Notes: generated from the letters alone by a model not told the origin. A stretch of DNA of 64,000 bases from Dysidea avara (GCF_963678975.1 NC_089280.1:18839863-18903862); one strand, 5' to 3'. Shown: positions 22,364 to 35,262, counted from the stretch's first letter. Numbers and translations: made by a program.

Positions 22364-24550
22364 TCGCATTTGCTACACGGAGTTGGCTTTCGAATCATAA
22401 CGCAGTGGTTTGTAATCCGATTTTCTGTACTATTGCAAGGACTTTCTAGGATGAGTATTCCAGCTATACACCGATTTTTAGCTCACTACTCTAAGCGGTT
22501 TGCCTGGTAGACGTGCAAATTCTTGGTATTTTTATTCACGAATCTCAAGCGCGCAATTGTTACACACCTTCGGTTTCGTGTCATATCTCCGTGATCTTTA
22601 TTCCGATTGCTTTCAAACCGCCAAAAGCCACTCCTACAATAGTTGATCTATCCACAAACCGATTTTCAGCTCATTCCATGAAGCGGTCTATCCTGTAGGC
22701 GTGACAACAAATCGATCTTGTTTTACGCGAATAATTTGTCATAAATCCTGAACCGTTCATCAGATTTGCACCAAATTTGATAATAGGATTCGCCTTTGGA
22801 CTCCCTTTCTCTGTACCAAATTTCAAGGCAATCGGAGTACGTGCTTGCGTTTTATAGCAATTTTTGCAAGTGTGCGAAAAGACGAACACAGCATTTTAGG
22901 TGCCTTGAGACTAAATAGACGAGGCGCATCTCTAATGGCTATAGACGGCTTGAAGACAAGCTAGACGAGATAATTGCTCGAGACGATCACGTATTAAGTG
23001 ACAATCCTTGCAAGCGCATTATATTCCCTGAAGACTGAAGCGTCTAGAGCAATGAAACCCTGCGAGGCTGTCCACTCTTGCCCATAAATTGTCTGCTATG
23101 ACCACATGCTACTCGAATTAATGTATAACAATCCGTTATATGTACGGATACCTTTTGGCAAAGCTGATCATGCCAGTCTACAATGCATAAACAGGCCTGC
23201 GGCAACATCACTTTTCACGTTCATAGCTAGCACAAACTGCACGTTTTCAGCAATAGCTAATTCAAGACTGAACAACAGTTTACCAGCGTTTAAACCGGGT
23301 TACTACTGCTGACCCGCAGACCTGGATTGAGGGCTACACTTCGAGTACTCGACTAGTCCGTTACATATGTACGAGAGTATAGCTATAATTATACTACTAA
23401 GCAGGTATTATCTGGCGTAGTTCTACGTAAGTTTACAAAAAATAAGCCACACCCGTGTCCTCAAGACACGTTTCCTGCAAGTGGGTATGACTTCAGCATA
23501 CCTAACAGACCATGATTACAACGCATTCCCAATGTCAGTGTCATGAAAAGCTGGCCTGATGCAAGGCCAGACCATGTCTTTTATGACGATTAGTCGGCGT
23601 GGCTCAGCATACAGATTTGTGCACACCTACAGACTCAATACCACCGATAAATAGGCGTGGCTTAACGTATGTATGGCTGCAGTCATCCAATAAGTGGGCG
23701 TGGCTCACGAAAGAAGCTGGGCTTGACTATGACGAATTTATACACTTCCGCATCGTCCCAACTAATTAATTTTCTTCGCACGTGAGATCTAACCCGGATA
23801 ATTTGTAAAGGGGGTCAGACCTGGACAAAATGTGACCCGGTTTCAACGCTGATACGTACCCTACGCTCTATTAAGGACTGTCGACTTATTTTCAAGACTC
23901 CATAGTTTGACGTAGCTATCCACCGATCATATGCTGGCATAACACTCTACCTCAGTATTATGCTTGACGCCAAGCCTAAGCTTCTACATACCATACCATA
24001 CACTGTGAAGGACAATAATTGTTAATTATGATGTTGATGGTAAGCTTCATCGTATCTCAAAAACTCCACTGACATCCCTGCAACACGACAGAGGAGGTTG
24101 GTAACGTGCACGTGAGCCCAATGGTAAAAACAGCGTCCTTGAGTGCTGAAATATTTCCCGATCGATGTAATATCACAAGTATATGGCATTGGCACAATAA
24201 GCCTCGTTCAGCCCCACCGAATAGGTTACTGAGGATTTTAAATGGACAATCAAGCACTGTACTTAAGAAAGCCTAAAATCTGCAAAAAAAGGCGAAATAG
24301 CTAACACAAGAAGAAACATCACAGATATGGTTTATCCGTCCAAACATCTCCAAACAACTTGATCTGCAAAGGAAGAAAAATGTAGTAACATAATGCACGT
24401 GTTTAGCAATAACAAATCAGTGCATGCTATATATATTTTTATGTACAAATGCCATGTGCGTAATAACATCGAGAGCAGCAAAGATTTTTATCAGCCATTC
24501 ATGGCCTTATATGAAGGGATATGCAGTTGAAATCTTGTGTTACCAAGTGT
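22364..24550. other. No gene recognised; low-repeat stretch
   Basis: The base composition is more balanced than in neighbouring arrays. The segment 22740-22870 (CACCAAATTTGATAATAGG, CCAAATTTCAAGGCAATCGG) resembles 30015-30130 and may be an old repeat. A 66-codon minus frame at 24057-24257 is uninterrupted but matches nothing I recognise. No convincing exon chain was found. Confidence 0.4.
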
Positions 24551-24554
24551 ACTG

Positions 24555-25765
24555 ACAGGTCAAAGAAAATCTGTTCTAACAACTATGCTCTTTGTACGCG
24601 TGTGCATGGTATTAAAAATAATGTAAGTGGTATATAATATTAAACTTGGTAGAACACACCTTATTAAAAGTGCACCCCATAGAAACATCTAAAACCTACT
24701 AAGGATGATCTGTGGAGAAAGAGAGAGTGTAGTAATACTGCATGTGTATGTAGTTATATACCAGATTGATACTACTTGCATAATTATATCTAAAGTCTTT
24801 GTATACCACCTGTATTTTACTACAAAATGTGGTGATAAGTTACCATCATTATGATAGCTGTAGTTTTAGAATATTACTTACTAAGCATATAGCCATTCAC
24901 AGGTTCAAAGACAGCAATGGTCCAAACCCGTTCTAGCAACTACGCTTAGTAAGCAATTTGGAAGTAGCTATGGTATAAGAAAGTATAAGCTATACAAAAA
25001 CTTTAGACTGATAAAACATGGTAGAACATAGCTTACTAAAAGTGCACCCATAGAAACATCTAAAACCTACTAAGGATGATCTGTGGAGAAAGAGAGAGTG
25101 TAGTAATACTGTGTAAGTAGTTATATACCAGATTGATACTACTTGCATAATTTTATCTAAAGTCTTTGTATACCACCTGTATTTTACTACAAATGTGGTG
25201 ATAAGTTACCATCATTGTGGTAGCTGTAGTTGAGAACATTACTTACTAAGCATATAGCCATTCACAGGTTCAAAGACAAATGGTCCAAACCTGTTCTAGC
25301 AACTACGCTTAGTAGGCAATTTGGAAGTAGCTACGGTATAAGAAAGTATAAGCTATACAAAAACTTTAAACTGATAAAACATGGTAGAACATACCTTATT
25401 AAAAGTGCACCCATAGAAACATCTAAAACCTACTAAGGATGATCTGTGGAGAAAGAGAGAGTGTATATAGTTAATACTGTGTAAGTAGTTATATACCAGA
25501 TTGATATATACTACTTGCATAATTTTATCTAAAGTCTTTGTATACCACCTGTATTTTACTACAAATGTGGTGATAAGTTACCATCATTATGGTAGCTGTA
25601 TTTCTTACTAAGCATATAACCATTCATAGGTTCAAAGACAGCAATGGTCCAAACCCGTTCTAGCAACTACCCTTAGTAAGCAATTTCAGAGTATGTCATA
25701 TATCAATTGAAGAAGGTATAAAAACTTTAAACCAATAAAAACACAGTGTAGAATGTACATACCTC
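24555..25765. repeat. ~365-bp tandem repeat, about 3.3 units
   Basis: The landmark GTAGAACAYACCTTATTAAA recurs near 24649, 25020 and 25383, and in decayed form near 25749. Each unit carries GAAACATCTAAAACCTACTA, GTATACCACCTGTATTTTAC and GTTCAAAGACAGCAATGGTC. Weaker traces extend to 24360 and 25860. No coding pattern was recognised. Confidence 0.85.
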
Positions 25766-25859
25766 AAAGTACATCGATCACTGCCTAATTCTTCAATAAA
25801 CTATGATCTGTGGGGACAAAAATGTATATAAGACACACATAGTTTCACAAACATTAAAA

Positions 25860-27008
25860 TGTTTATAAGTAATCTTTATAATTTACAGAAGATAACGCTG
25901 AGCATAAGATTGATGCCAGACGTCGAGTCACTTGTTTAAACTGTACAGCAATTACTTATGAAAATGATAAGCAAAAAGTGGTTATGGTGATTAAAAGAAT
26001 ATGAGTCAGCATAATTATTATATTGCTACTTGCTAATAAACAAGATCAATAAACAAAATACATGAAGGTTTTCATATGCTATGGCAGTTCTATATATGGC
26101 AATAAAAGATTATCATTTTATCAACAGGTGAGAGGTGAATATAGTTTAGGTTAATAAACAGGCCAGAGTGCTATGACAAAGGAAACACTTTCAATATCAT
26201 AGAAGTTGCAGACCTGTGCATGAATCTTGTTCGTACCAGAAAATCTCAATAAAAGTACTCTTTAACTATGGTTGACATTCCTATGTACATGATATGTTTG
26301 CTAGTGATTCAGCTGTGGTTATGGATAGCACCACCCTGGTATATCACAGAGCACTACAGTAACAAGGTCCTTATAGATAATTGAAACAACACTAGCCTGA
26401 AGTTATATAATGTACCTTGCAATGATGGAATTCAATTTGATTATACTAGCATTAAAGGGTCTCATTCTGTCCTTAGAGCACATGTGAAAATAAATGTGGT
26501 AACAGAGATATACTTACCATAATTAATTTCTGATTTCAAAATTGTTTGATCTATCCTTGGTATGCTGACCTCCATATAGTTTATGAGCTATAGTGAGGTA
26601 CTTCAGGCCACTATCCATCATCTGCTAGATCTAGAAAACAAGACAAGACTGAATATCTTCGATTATTTGCAGAATTGACCGTCTGTGGATTTTCAACAAT
26701 TATGAAATTGAAATTACTATACCTTCCTACAGAATATCAAATGTTTTGACTTTGTACAACCCAGCACATATCATCCAATCAGGCAGACCCTCAACAATGC
26801 AGCTTGTACATGTATGATGGCAAAAGATTTTCATGGCTCAGAACTGTAGTAAATGGTCAACAGAAAGCCTAACAAACTGTGCTCTTTTTTGTAATTTTGG
26901 CTCGTTTATACTTGTATACATATACATACATCTTTCTGTGCCCACATAGATTATCTTTGTATATGATCTGACTGTGGTCACACGAGACTCATACATAATA
27001 CAATTTTA
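25860..27008. other. No gene recognised
   Basis: AT-rich sequence with no long open frame, splice-linked exon chain or recognised repeat. Confidence 0.4.
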
Positions 27009-27011
27009 TTA

Positions 27012-27395
27012 GGCCATACCTTATGTTGCGCGGGCCCGACCGACTGCATTTTTCTTCAACTGAAATACTTTTGAAAATCACGTATGCAAATCACGTGTTC
27101 TTAATTAAAGACAATGCCCTCATGATATAGTCCAAAAGGGACCATTGGAGATCGTCCAATGCTCTAAAATTGTAGAAGACGATGGGAAAGCTCTTTTGGA
27201 GATTTATGTTTAAAACTGATGCTACTAGAAGAACATGAAACCTAGATTTTTAACTGTGTATGTACTATTATAGCTACATTCATTATTTGCATCTTGTATG
27301 CTTGTATTCAAAATTTTTATCATTTTCAAACCGACCTACCTACCCAAATTTAAAGTAATTTTTCCCACGCAACGTAAGATCAAATAGGTATGGCC
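27012..27395. mobile_element. Harbinger-like MITE, TTA TSD
   Basis: Ends are GGCCATACC...TTATGTTGCGCGGGC and the inverse of GGCCATACCTATTTGATCTT. TTA flanks it at 27009-27011 and 27396-27398. It belongs to the family of 20582-20970; the left end has lost the TATTTGATC part. Confidence 0.78.
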
Positions 27396-27429
27396 TTATG
27401 TTGTATCTGTAGCTATGTACTTATCTTTT

Positions 27430-27815
27430 ATTATTATTATTATTGTTAATTAGCAAAGCCCACTAGGGGCAACACGCTAATGAGCATTGCAATCACATAT
27501 TATATTACTTACAGCATTCTTAAATGTTTCAAAATCTATTGTGTTGATGTTAGGAATTTGAAGGGAGTTCCATTGAATAATTGTTCGAGGGAGGAAGGAG
27601 TATTTGTACACATCAACTCTTGTTTGCAATTGAGTAGGATGTTGAGCATGGGTGGAGGACACTGGAGTTGGTGACGGTAAGCAATGATCAGGTATTGCTA
27701 GTAAGTCCCTGACAATCTTGAATAGGAAGGTGAGTCTAGCAATTGTTCTTCTGTTTTCATTTAATAGTGATGCTTCTCTCCTACTGAAACTAGAGGACCG
27801 CATCCCTATCACGGC
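27430..27815 (-). mobile_element. LINE 3' end (CR1/L2-like), minus strand
   Basis: The minus frame 27477-27812 ends in a typical LINE reverse transcriptase tail: RTIARLTFLFKIVRDLL, then YKYSFLPRTIIQWNSL, then a segment like DFETFKNAV. The 3' sequence closes in an AAT repeat (ATT on the plus strand near 27430-27447). The fragment stops abruptly next to a MULE-type end at 27816. Confidence 0.82.
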
Positions 27816-27889
27816 TAGTCTCGCATAGCCAGACCACTACTTGTTTTTGTGTGGAGCTGGAATATCTCCTCACACGACACTCCGGTAAG
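27816..27889. mobile_element. Single MULE-like end
   Basis: TAGTCTCGCATAGCCAGACC matches the ends of the 9-bp-TSD family. The opposite end was not found. It may be truncated, or separated from its partner by the hAT-like insertion that follows. Confidence 0.45.
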
Positions 27890-27897
27890 GATGCCAA

Positions 27898-28188
27898 CAT
27901 ATGCGATTCTAAGGGGGGGCCAAGGCCCCCCCTGTTAAAAAATAACTTTTAAAAAATCTTGGGGAAAAGTTGCTGTATAGATTGGCATTGTTATTTTTAG
28001 CATTTTTCAAGTTTTTAGAACAAATTTTAGGCTGTTTTCAAGCCTTTAAATTGCAAAAATCCTGCAGCTTCTGGGGGTTGCACCCCCAGACCCCCCTGAA
28101 AATTCTACTTTATACTATAGCCAAACAACAATAGTTATGCTGTTCCCTACTGGGCCCCCCCTGTAGGTTAGGTCTAGAATCGCCACTG
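27898..28188. mobile_element. hAT-like MITE, 8-bp TSD
   Basis: Ends are CATATGCGATTCTAAGG and the near-inverse CTAGAATCGCCACTG. GATGCCAA is duplicated at 27890-27897 and 28189-28196. Inside, short G and C runs flank each end. It is non-coding, 291 bp. Confidence 0.82.
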
Positions 28189-28417
28189 GATGCCAACAAA
28201 CCTGCGTTAGTATGTGTAGTACAGTAATCAACAACATAACAGCAAAGTCAAGTTACCTTCTAGTCTCGTGAGTACCTTCCTCCATTTACAGATTCATTCC
28301 CGCCACATAGCCTGTTCTCCCGGCTGTTGAAGATTTGGCCACCAGCGGATACGCCCGGATTTTATATTAAATGCACGTGATCACTAGATAACAGCGGAAG
28401 ATTTTGAAAGTCTAGCA

Positions 28418-28648
28418 ATGAACGTGAGTTCTAGGTATCCAGTACAAACGGTGTGTGTCATAAGATATCGCAACAGTGGTTGTGTAGCTTCGGGGAACGA
28501 TATACATGTACAAGATACTACTCGGCAGTCGCTGGTGAATGTGATGCTGGATGAGAGAACAAGTTACAACTGCCGTGTATTGGCATGTGACAGCGTGGAT
28601 CAATTATCATATATTAAATATATAGACATACGTACATTTATAAGTTGA
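28418..28648 (+). other. Possible fibronectin-III-like exon remnant
   Basis: The 76-codon open frame begins MNVSSRYPVQTVCVIRYRNS and contains LDERTSYNCRVLACDSV. The last part resembles the F-G strand region of an FN3 domain (L-x-TSY-x-x-x-V-x-A). This is a weak, partial resemblance with no flanking exons found. It could be chance or a remnant of a receptor-type gene. Confidence 0.2.
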
Positions 28649-28649
28649 A

Positions 28650-29750
28650 ATATTTCTTTCCCAGTGAAGGAGGCTTTACAATGGCATCCAGTAATGACAA
28701 AGCGGAAGAAGTAAACAGTTGACCGCAATCTTGAATGGCTTCCTACAGGTAAATCTGGAATGTTACACTGTATGTTCTATGTTGGTTTCACCAGTGGACC
28801 ACTGTATACTACTACACTTAAAATGGTGCCTATGCAGCATTGATGGAACTATGATCATCTTCAAGGAAATTTGTGTTTGCTGAAAATCTTGATTAGGTAT
28901 GCACAAATTTGGAGTGTTATAATATGTTGTTTTTCATATGATAAAGCAGGCGTAAATAACTACCTGTGATGAGCTTATGGTGTTATCAGTCATCAATTTG
29001 TCATCTGATAATATCTAATGTTGAACTGGCCTACTCCAAGAGTCGCCTTAAATGTGGCACCCTCAAGTGATTTAGTTCAGTAACTGGTAATTCTAGCCAG
29101 TACTGGGGTGGTGGTAAGGGCATACAGTCCATCTAAAGAAATCCATCAGGTAAAGTTTGATCCAGATCATGTCTCAGTTGTGATGAAGTTCATTTTCACA
29201 GGGTCATCCTTCTATAACATGTTACGTATTGTGCTCCATTTCTTCTATGCTCTCTGTCAGCAACTGCACACTAGTCCATTGCCTAATATACGTACAATAC
29301 ATGAATAATGGACAAGACGGTATGCATGAAGATAATGCACATATTTTGTATGATTTGACATACATAATTTTGCAGGTGAAACTATTACACTATGCTATCT
29401 GCAACAGTGAAAATTAGCAACTAAGGATTGAGCTCAACTCTAGGGTTAGGTAATAAAAGATCATTAAATTGCTGCTGTATTTAACTGCTCCTCAACCATT
29501 GCAGGCAATGAGTAAGGGATGCCTAGCTGAACAAGCCATAATAATTATTTTGATGCACGTATAGCTACTTTTGCTGTGGACAACAGCATGCAGCCACCTT
29601 CGCGAGTCCGCGATGAAGGAAAGATTGAACTTATTTAACATTTAAAGAATGTTTTAATAGTGTATAGCATTGTACCATCAGTTGACCTCTATGCTAAAAT
29701 TAGCAATAATCGTTGTAACCTTATTTGGCGATCGATGAATAATCTATTAG
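28650..29750. other. No gene recognised
   Basis: AT-rich, with short overlapping frames only and no recognised repeat. Confidence 0.35.
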
Positions 29751-30200
29751 CACTACACGACTACAGACGTCGCGTGATACGGAGCACGATACGAGCCTTC
29801 GTCTAAAGGAGTGGTACCATTACGACAGATACGCCGTTAGACGAAGGATATAGACGTTCGCGTATCTATCTCGTCTCGTTAAAAAAGACGAGGCTTGATA
29901 CGTATATACGCGCCGCGTATCAGGCTAGCTGAAATGCTGTGGAAGAAGAAAAAAAAAAAAACGAAGAAAAAAACGAAACTTTGGCTGCTCGTATCTCGGA
30001 AATGGCTTGAGCGATTTCCTTCAAATTTGGAATGTAGACTCCCCTAGCTGGCGGGCAACTCTGCAGCAAATTTGGTTCCAATCGGATAAGGGATCACCGA
30101 GATGCAAAGGTGTGAAAATTACATTTTCTTTCTTCCTGTCAAATATACCCACTGTGTGGCGCGCCGGCTTCTTGGGCCGCACGACACACTATCGTGTGTC
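29750..30200. repeat. Palindrome-rich unit with a hairpin end
   Basis: 29760-29935 is crowded with inverse words (GATACG/CGTATC, AGACGA/TCGTCT). It is followed by an A-rich tract and by 30015-30130, which resembles 22740-22870. The right end holds a perfect stem-loop, GACACAC-TATC-GTGTGTC, at 30183-30200. The architecture suggests an unclassified non-coding mobile element. Borders are uncertain. Confidence 0.4.
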
Positions 30201-30414
30201 TTGATTACACAATAATAGATATGGCACTTCGATTTCATGCCAATCAATCAATCAACAAGATGATATTAACACAGCAAAAGTCATGTTCCAATACTACCTA
30301 TATACTAAACTCCATCTTTAGTCAGTATTGAAACCAATAATCCAAAATTCTAAACTGAAACAAAATAGACCACAATCAGTGGCAGATCCAGAGGGGACAC
30401 AGGAGGTATGTGCC

Positions 30415-30905
30415 CAGTGGCGGATCTAGGATTTTTAAAAGGGGGTTTCTGAAAGTTAGTATAGCTGAATAAGGAATCTGATAACATTTCTCCAGAAAAC
30501 TTTGAGATTTTAGAAGCACTGAAATTGAATTTTAGGCTACTTGTAGTTAGCAACTACAATAAATCCATTGCTTTAAACTGTAAATACTATAGCTAACTAG
30601 ACAAAGATGGTAACTATAAGCTGTAGCTTTGATTGTTCTATTAGAGTAGTTACTTGACTGCTCTATTAGAGTATCTCGATCGTTTTTAATGCTGTGGGGG
30701 ATGAAAAGTGAAGTGTTGCTGAGGGTTTAATAGCTATGAATGGTGTTAGTTAAGTGCGACTGCATGCATACTACTGAAATACAGTGGTATATAGTTGTTT
30801 GCTATGACGAAATGTCAGTACAACAATGTTTATGTATTTAGACTGTCACTGAGCTAAATTTAAAAGGGGTTTCGAACCCCAGAAACCCATCTGGATCCGC
30901 CACTG
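30415..30905. mobile_element. CAGTGGCGGATC-end element, 5-bp TSD
   Basis: Ends are CAGTGGCGGATCTAGG and the near-inverse CTGGATCCGCCACTG. GTGCC is duplicated at 30410-30414 and 30906-30910. It appears to sit inside another element whose left end is CAGTGGCAGATCCAG (30377). It contains the dispersed 26-bp motif at 30655, embedded in sequence also found at 6486-6600. Confidence 0.8.
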
Positions 30906-31120
30906 GTGCCCCCTAACCCCTTCCCATAAAATTTCTATACAGAACTCTAATAGAACAGTCAGTCAAATACTCTAATAGAACAGTCACTGTATGTAACATG
31001 AATCCTGCCAAAAACTTGCATCTGCAGCACTAATCCATTGAACAACCTTTAGCTATGTAACTTGCTAGGAATTTTTTTGCTAATTAATGGCCCTTTGCAT
31101 GTCATTCTTATAATTATGTC

Positions 31121-31560
31121 AATTTAAGATTGATTGATTTTTTATTTTATACTCACAACAATCAGCACAATGCCGTTCCTCCTCATTGGAGTGATGCAAA
31201 AAACAATTACAACAACTAACTAAAAATATACATACATATATAAGCACAAAGTAAGACAATAACAAACATTACACCACACACAACCAACACTGAATTGCAT
31301 ATATGACAAGAAATGGCTTTTCGTATAGTCTCAAAAGTCTCTGAAAGAGTGAAGTTCTTTAATGTCAGCTGGCAAGGAATTCCACAATTGAGTAGCTCTG
31401 TACCAAAAAAATACTTGACTTAAATTACACCTGACTGGGTCGGAAAAATATGGCGTATAGTCCTAGTATTGTAGCAAGTCTTATTACCAAACTGAATCAG
31501 AGAGAGAAGTGGAATCCCTTTTGTGGTGCAACACAATTAATTTTAGTTTAGGTTCATAAA
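31121..31560 (-). mobile_element. LINE 3' end, minus strand, degraded
   Basis: The minus strand encodes YRATQLWNSLPADIKELHSF then a stop, the usual tail of CR1/RTE-type reverse transcriptases. Upstream frames are broken. The 3' end closes in short ATCA-type repeats near 31121-31135. Confidence 0.75.
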
Positions 31561-31569
31561 TGATTGCCA

Positions 31570-33430
31570 CTATTCCTACATGCAGCTTTTGATCCCTTAG
31601 AAAGTATAATTTATTAATATGATTTGGATAATATTTGTACACTAAACTACTCCATACCAAAAATTTCAGTCTTGAAACATGTGAAATGCATATAGCTTCT
31701 GGGGGTCACATCCTTCAGAACCCTTTGCTTTATTATAGCTATTGACTACCTGTCAAACCCTGGATCCGCCCCTGTAAATATATATATATATATATGACCC
31801 CCAGTATTGGGACTTGTTTGTCTTTGTCTTGGTAATTCTTTGACAGGTAGTTATATACTGAAGTATAGATGGAACAAATACAGGTAGTATCTGTACATGA
31901 TTTTTCTGTGCTTACCTAGCTGTGATTAATACGTTGTAAACTCAGTTGTGATGCCGAAAAAGCCAGCATGACACACCAGCATGTTAATCAATGGCAATTT
32001 CATTCACATATTATGTGATTCTTGCAAAACAATTCTCTGACTGTGGAGTTGCACTCTTTCTTTGGTAGTCCACATACCAAATATGAGTGATTCTTCCCTA
32101 TGAATTCCTAAGCCTCAAAGTTTCTTTTTTTCATCTTTTACAAAACAAATGAACACACTATTCATTTGACTTGAAAGTGGACTAAATTGAAGGTCAATTT
32201 TAGTACTGAGTTTGGTTGGAACCTGATAAGCAATCAAAGTTATGAGCAACTATATATTATATTTAGTTATTTAAAAGTCTCTACATGGATTTTTTAAGCA
32301 CAACATGCAGCATACATAAGTAAAATTGAAAGTATACACCATGTTGATGTCTCACCACAGCATATATAAGTAGGCTTTGTGTATTTTGACAAAGTTTTTA
32401 AAAGTATTACTACACGGCTCTGCAACTGCAAACAGCTGTATGCTTTTTGAGAAGCTTGGTACAATGGTAAGACACACAAGCAACAGACCAGAAGGCATAA
32501 GGCCAATATGTTTTACTGTGTAAGACTGTTTTTATGCTTTCTGAGTGCATTGGATGCGCTTTGTAACAATATTTGAATGCACTATTAGAGTGTATTTTTC
32601 AATTTATTATATTTCAGCCAGATCTCATTCTTAGTGAATAAACCCTCTTAATCAATGAGGGAGATCAGCCCCTATCTCCACCCCTTCCACCTACAGGTCT
32701 ACACCCATCACAGCTCAAACCCATTGTGAATTATAGAGTATATCTTTGCAGTTAAGATGCAATACCCAAACATACATGTATGCAGCTACAATCAAGATGC
32801 TCAAACTCTAAAGATGGTGCACATTCTAATAGGACATCCAGCAAATGAAACTAGTAGACATGAATATAAGAAAACTTAATTGTGTTTATAATTTAACAGA
32901 TTCTTTCTTGAATCACTTTAATTTGTTGTCAGTCCATACTTAGGAAAACCAATGGCCAAGTATAACAGCCTTAAAGCCAGCCATAGCCATATGGGCTGGC
33001 GTTGGAGCATGCAAAAAGCTGCAAAAGAAGTAATACCAATACAAGAGTGCATGGTCCTCAAAGAAGCCAGGAAGGAAAACATAAGAAATAGCTATAGGGT
33101 GGAGCAACCTATGATTACAGTGATGGTTATGACAGGTCACGACAGGTCATGACAGGTCACGACAGGTCATGCTGCCATTACCAAACTTGGCATTAACACC
33201 AGCAGCTATTCCAAGATTCTCTAAAGCTACACCTTTCTTTCAGCTTGCAGCCATATAATTATTGGTTAATTGATTACAGGTATATAATTCAGCTATATAG
33301 CTAACACCCTGTACAGGGTTCTGTATAATAGATAGGCAAAAGTATTGAGCATAATGCCAGTATAATATATAGGCACAACAATATTTTTGTGCATTGGATG
33401 TTAGTAAAAACATAATTATTATGCCTCTAT
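31570..33430. other. No gene recognised
   Basis: AT-rich intergenic sequence. An orphan GGATCCGCCCCTG end lies near 31762-31775. A 10-bp tandem (GACAGGTCAC/GACAGGTCAT) occupies about 33131-33170. Short frames lack family resemblance. Confidence 0.4.
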
Positions 33431-33434
33431 GCAT

Positions 33435-33502
33435 GATATCAAGAGTACTCTTGATGATATCAAGAGTACTCTTGATGATATCAAGAGTACTCTTGATGAT
33501 AT
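33435..33502. repeat. 21-bp palindromic tandem repeat, three units
   Basis: Three exact units of GATATCAAGAGTACTCTTGA plus T. Each contains the perfect 18-bp palindrome ATCAAGAGTACTCTTGAT. The copies are identical, so the expansion looks recent. Confidence 0.9.
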
Positions 33503-34330
33503 GGACTAATAAAAGGCAAACATAGTAAAAAAACCTGATTTACAGCTACTTGTGAAGGGAAGAGTATAGCTAATCATCAAGATACTCTAATAGAACAGTC
33601 ACCACATGGTAAAATTTAGCAGTCAAGATACAATTATCTAAGAGAGTGTGTATGTGAGGCATAATGGAGCACAAATGAGCATAATTGGTTGGAGTACTGC
33701 TCAAAAGCATAGTAGAAGTATAAAGGCTCAGGCCTACCAATTGCACACATGGCAGTTGGGGATGAGAATATGTTACACCAGTTGTTGTCTAAATTACTGA
33801 GAGAAGCCATGTGGATAAAAGTACAGGGAAAGAGGACGTTAGATCAATAAAGAATCCATTAAAACACAAAAACACAACCGGCTTAATGCTATATACACAA
33901 GCCCATAGTAGCCACCATCACAGAGTAGCTGTATATGCATGCTTTCCTTGCTGAAGGTTTTGTAGTGAAGAAACAGTGTTATAGAAACTCTCAGTGGTGA
34001 TAATTCATACAACTGTTACATACAAGTATCAGTTTATTATCAAGTAACTATCACTACTTCCATACATGTAACATTAATGTTGGCTCAATTGTCAATCACC
34101 TGACACTCCAGCACACAGCAAATTGACAACCGTTTTTTTTTTCTATGTACAATGACCATGCGTATAGTATCATGGGTACCACCAGGAGCCCATAAGCACT
34201 GCTATATGTCTTGCGACACTTATGAGCTCCTGATACCAAAGAGGAATTAAACTCACACTCTATTTAGTTCTTGTCATGAGCATGCAGACCTCGACAAGCA
34301 AGTGTAGGCATACATGATGTGCTAATTATG
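33503..34330. other. No gene recognised
   Basis: It contains a dispersed-motif copy near 33578 and a short imperfect hairpin at about 34168-34238 (CAGGAGCCCATAAGC and its inverse). Otherwise nothing. Confidence 0.4.
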
Positions 34331-34334
34331 TTTA

Positions 34335-34720
34335 CATATTGTTAATTAAGTTATTAAAATTTGTGGTGTTGTGCTCTTAATTATGTTGTTTGGTAATTTG
34401 TTCCACAATTTAATTGTGTCTGGATGAAAGGAATATTTGAATGAGTTGACTCTTATAAATGGTTGTTTGAATCTATCTGAGTTGCCTCTGGTAGGTAAAT
34501 TATTCCTGATAAGAGAGTTCCTATACCTGTTTCAACTTCAGCACAATTTTGTACATCATTGTCAGTCTCAACCTGTCCTTTCGGCTATATAGCTTTAAGT
34601 GTTGACAAATGCATCATAGTATTGTTTAACATTGGAGTGACACGTATTATAGAGTATGTTGAGAACTGAAGCATTATGAATGAACCTTGCTGCTTTACTT
34701 TACACTTTTTTCTAATGTTG
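34335..34720 (-). mobile_element. LINE 3' end, minus strand
   Basis: The minus strand reads DRLRLTMMYKI, then, in the frame that stays open to the end, RVNSFKYSFHPDTIKLWNKL, PNNIIKS and a stop. This is the C-terminal part of a CR1/L2-like reverse transcriptase. It lies about 500 bp upstream of the lyase gene. Confidence 0.78.
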
Positions 34721-35170
34721 CTCAGAATATACTAGGGTGACCAAACTACACAGGCATTTTCCAATATCGGTCATACTAAAGTAAGATAACATCTTTCTCT
34801 TACACTTAACACACTATAGCTAACATGGAAGTTTCAATCCCTCATTGGGTTCAGTTGATGTATAGTTTGCACTAACTGTGGCTCCTACTGCGTGCAGCTT
34901 CGCCATCAAATGATCAAGCGCGTAGTAGTATAGTATGATGTAGTTACACACTCATACTTGCTAATGTTAATAATCCGACACTGAGGACAACCTTCAGTTG
35001 GCCAATGACAGAAACATGCAGTTCTTAACCTACTCCGGTTTGTGACCTCTCAACTATAGCTAGTAACGAGCAAAGAATGAATATATTAATTGACACCCCT
35101 AACATCAAGCAAGTTAGCATAACAAGAATTCCTAACACTATAAAGTGCCGGATGCATCCGTAAACCTTGT

Positions 35171-35180
35171 GATCACGTGA
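35171..35180. promoter_or_regulatory. E-box palindrome upstream of the lyase gene
   Basis: GATCACGTGA, within the palindrome ATCACGTGAT, lies about 85 bp before the start codon. CACGTG is the core site for bHLH-zip factors (USF, MITF/TFE, SREBP types). Placement near a lipid-metabolism gene makes a regulatory role reasonable, but this is inference from one site. Confidence 0.35.
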
Positions 35181-35262
35181 TAAAGGGTGTGGGAACCAAA
35201 AGGATCGGAGTTTTCACGGTTGACTATTTGCGTGACCTTTTGAATAACGCGGTGTGTTGAAA

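Noticed and set aside
30183-30200. Hairpin taken as a Helitron 3' end
   Set aside because: A stem-loop is present but no CTRR terminus at the right distance and no 5' TC end were found.
35254-35262. GTG-initiated nine-base extension of the lyase frame
   Set aside because: Animal genes start at ATG; 35263 gives the expected N-terminus and length.
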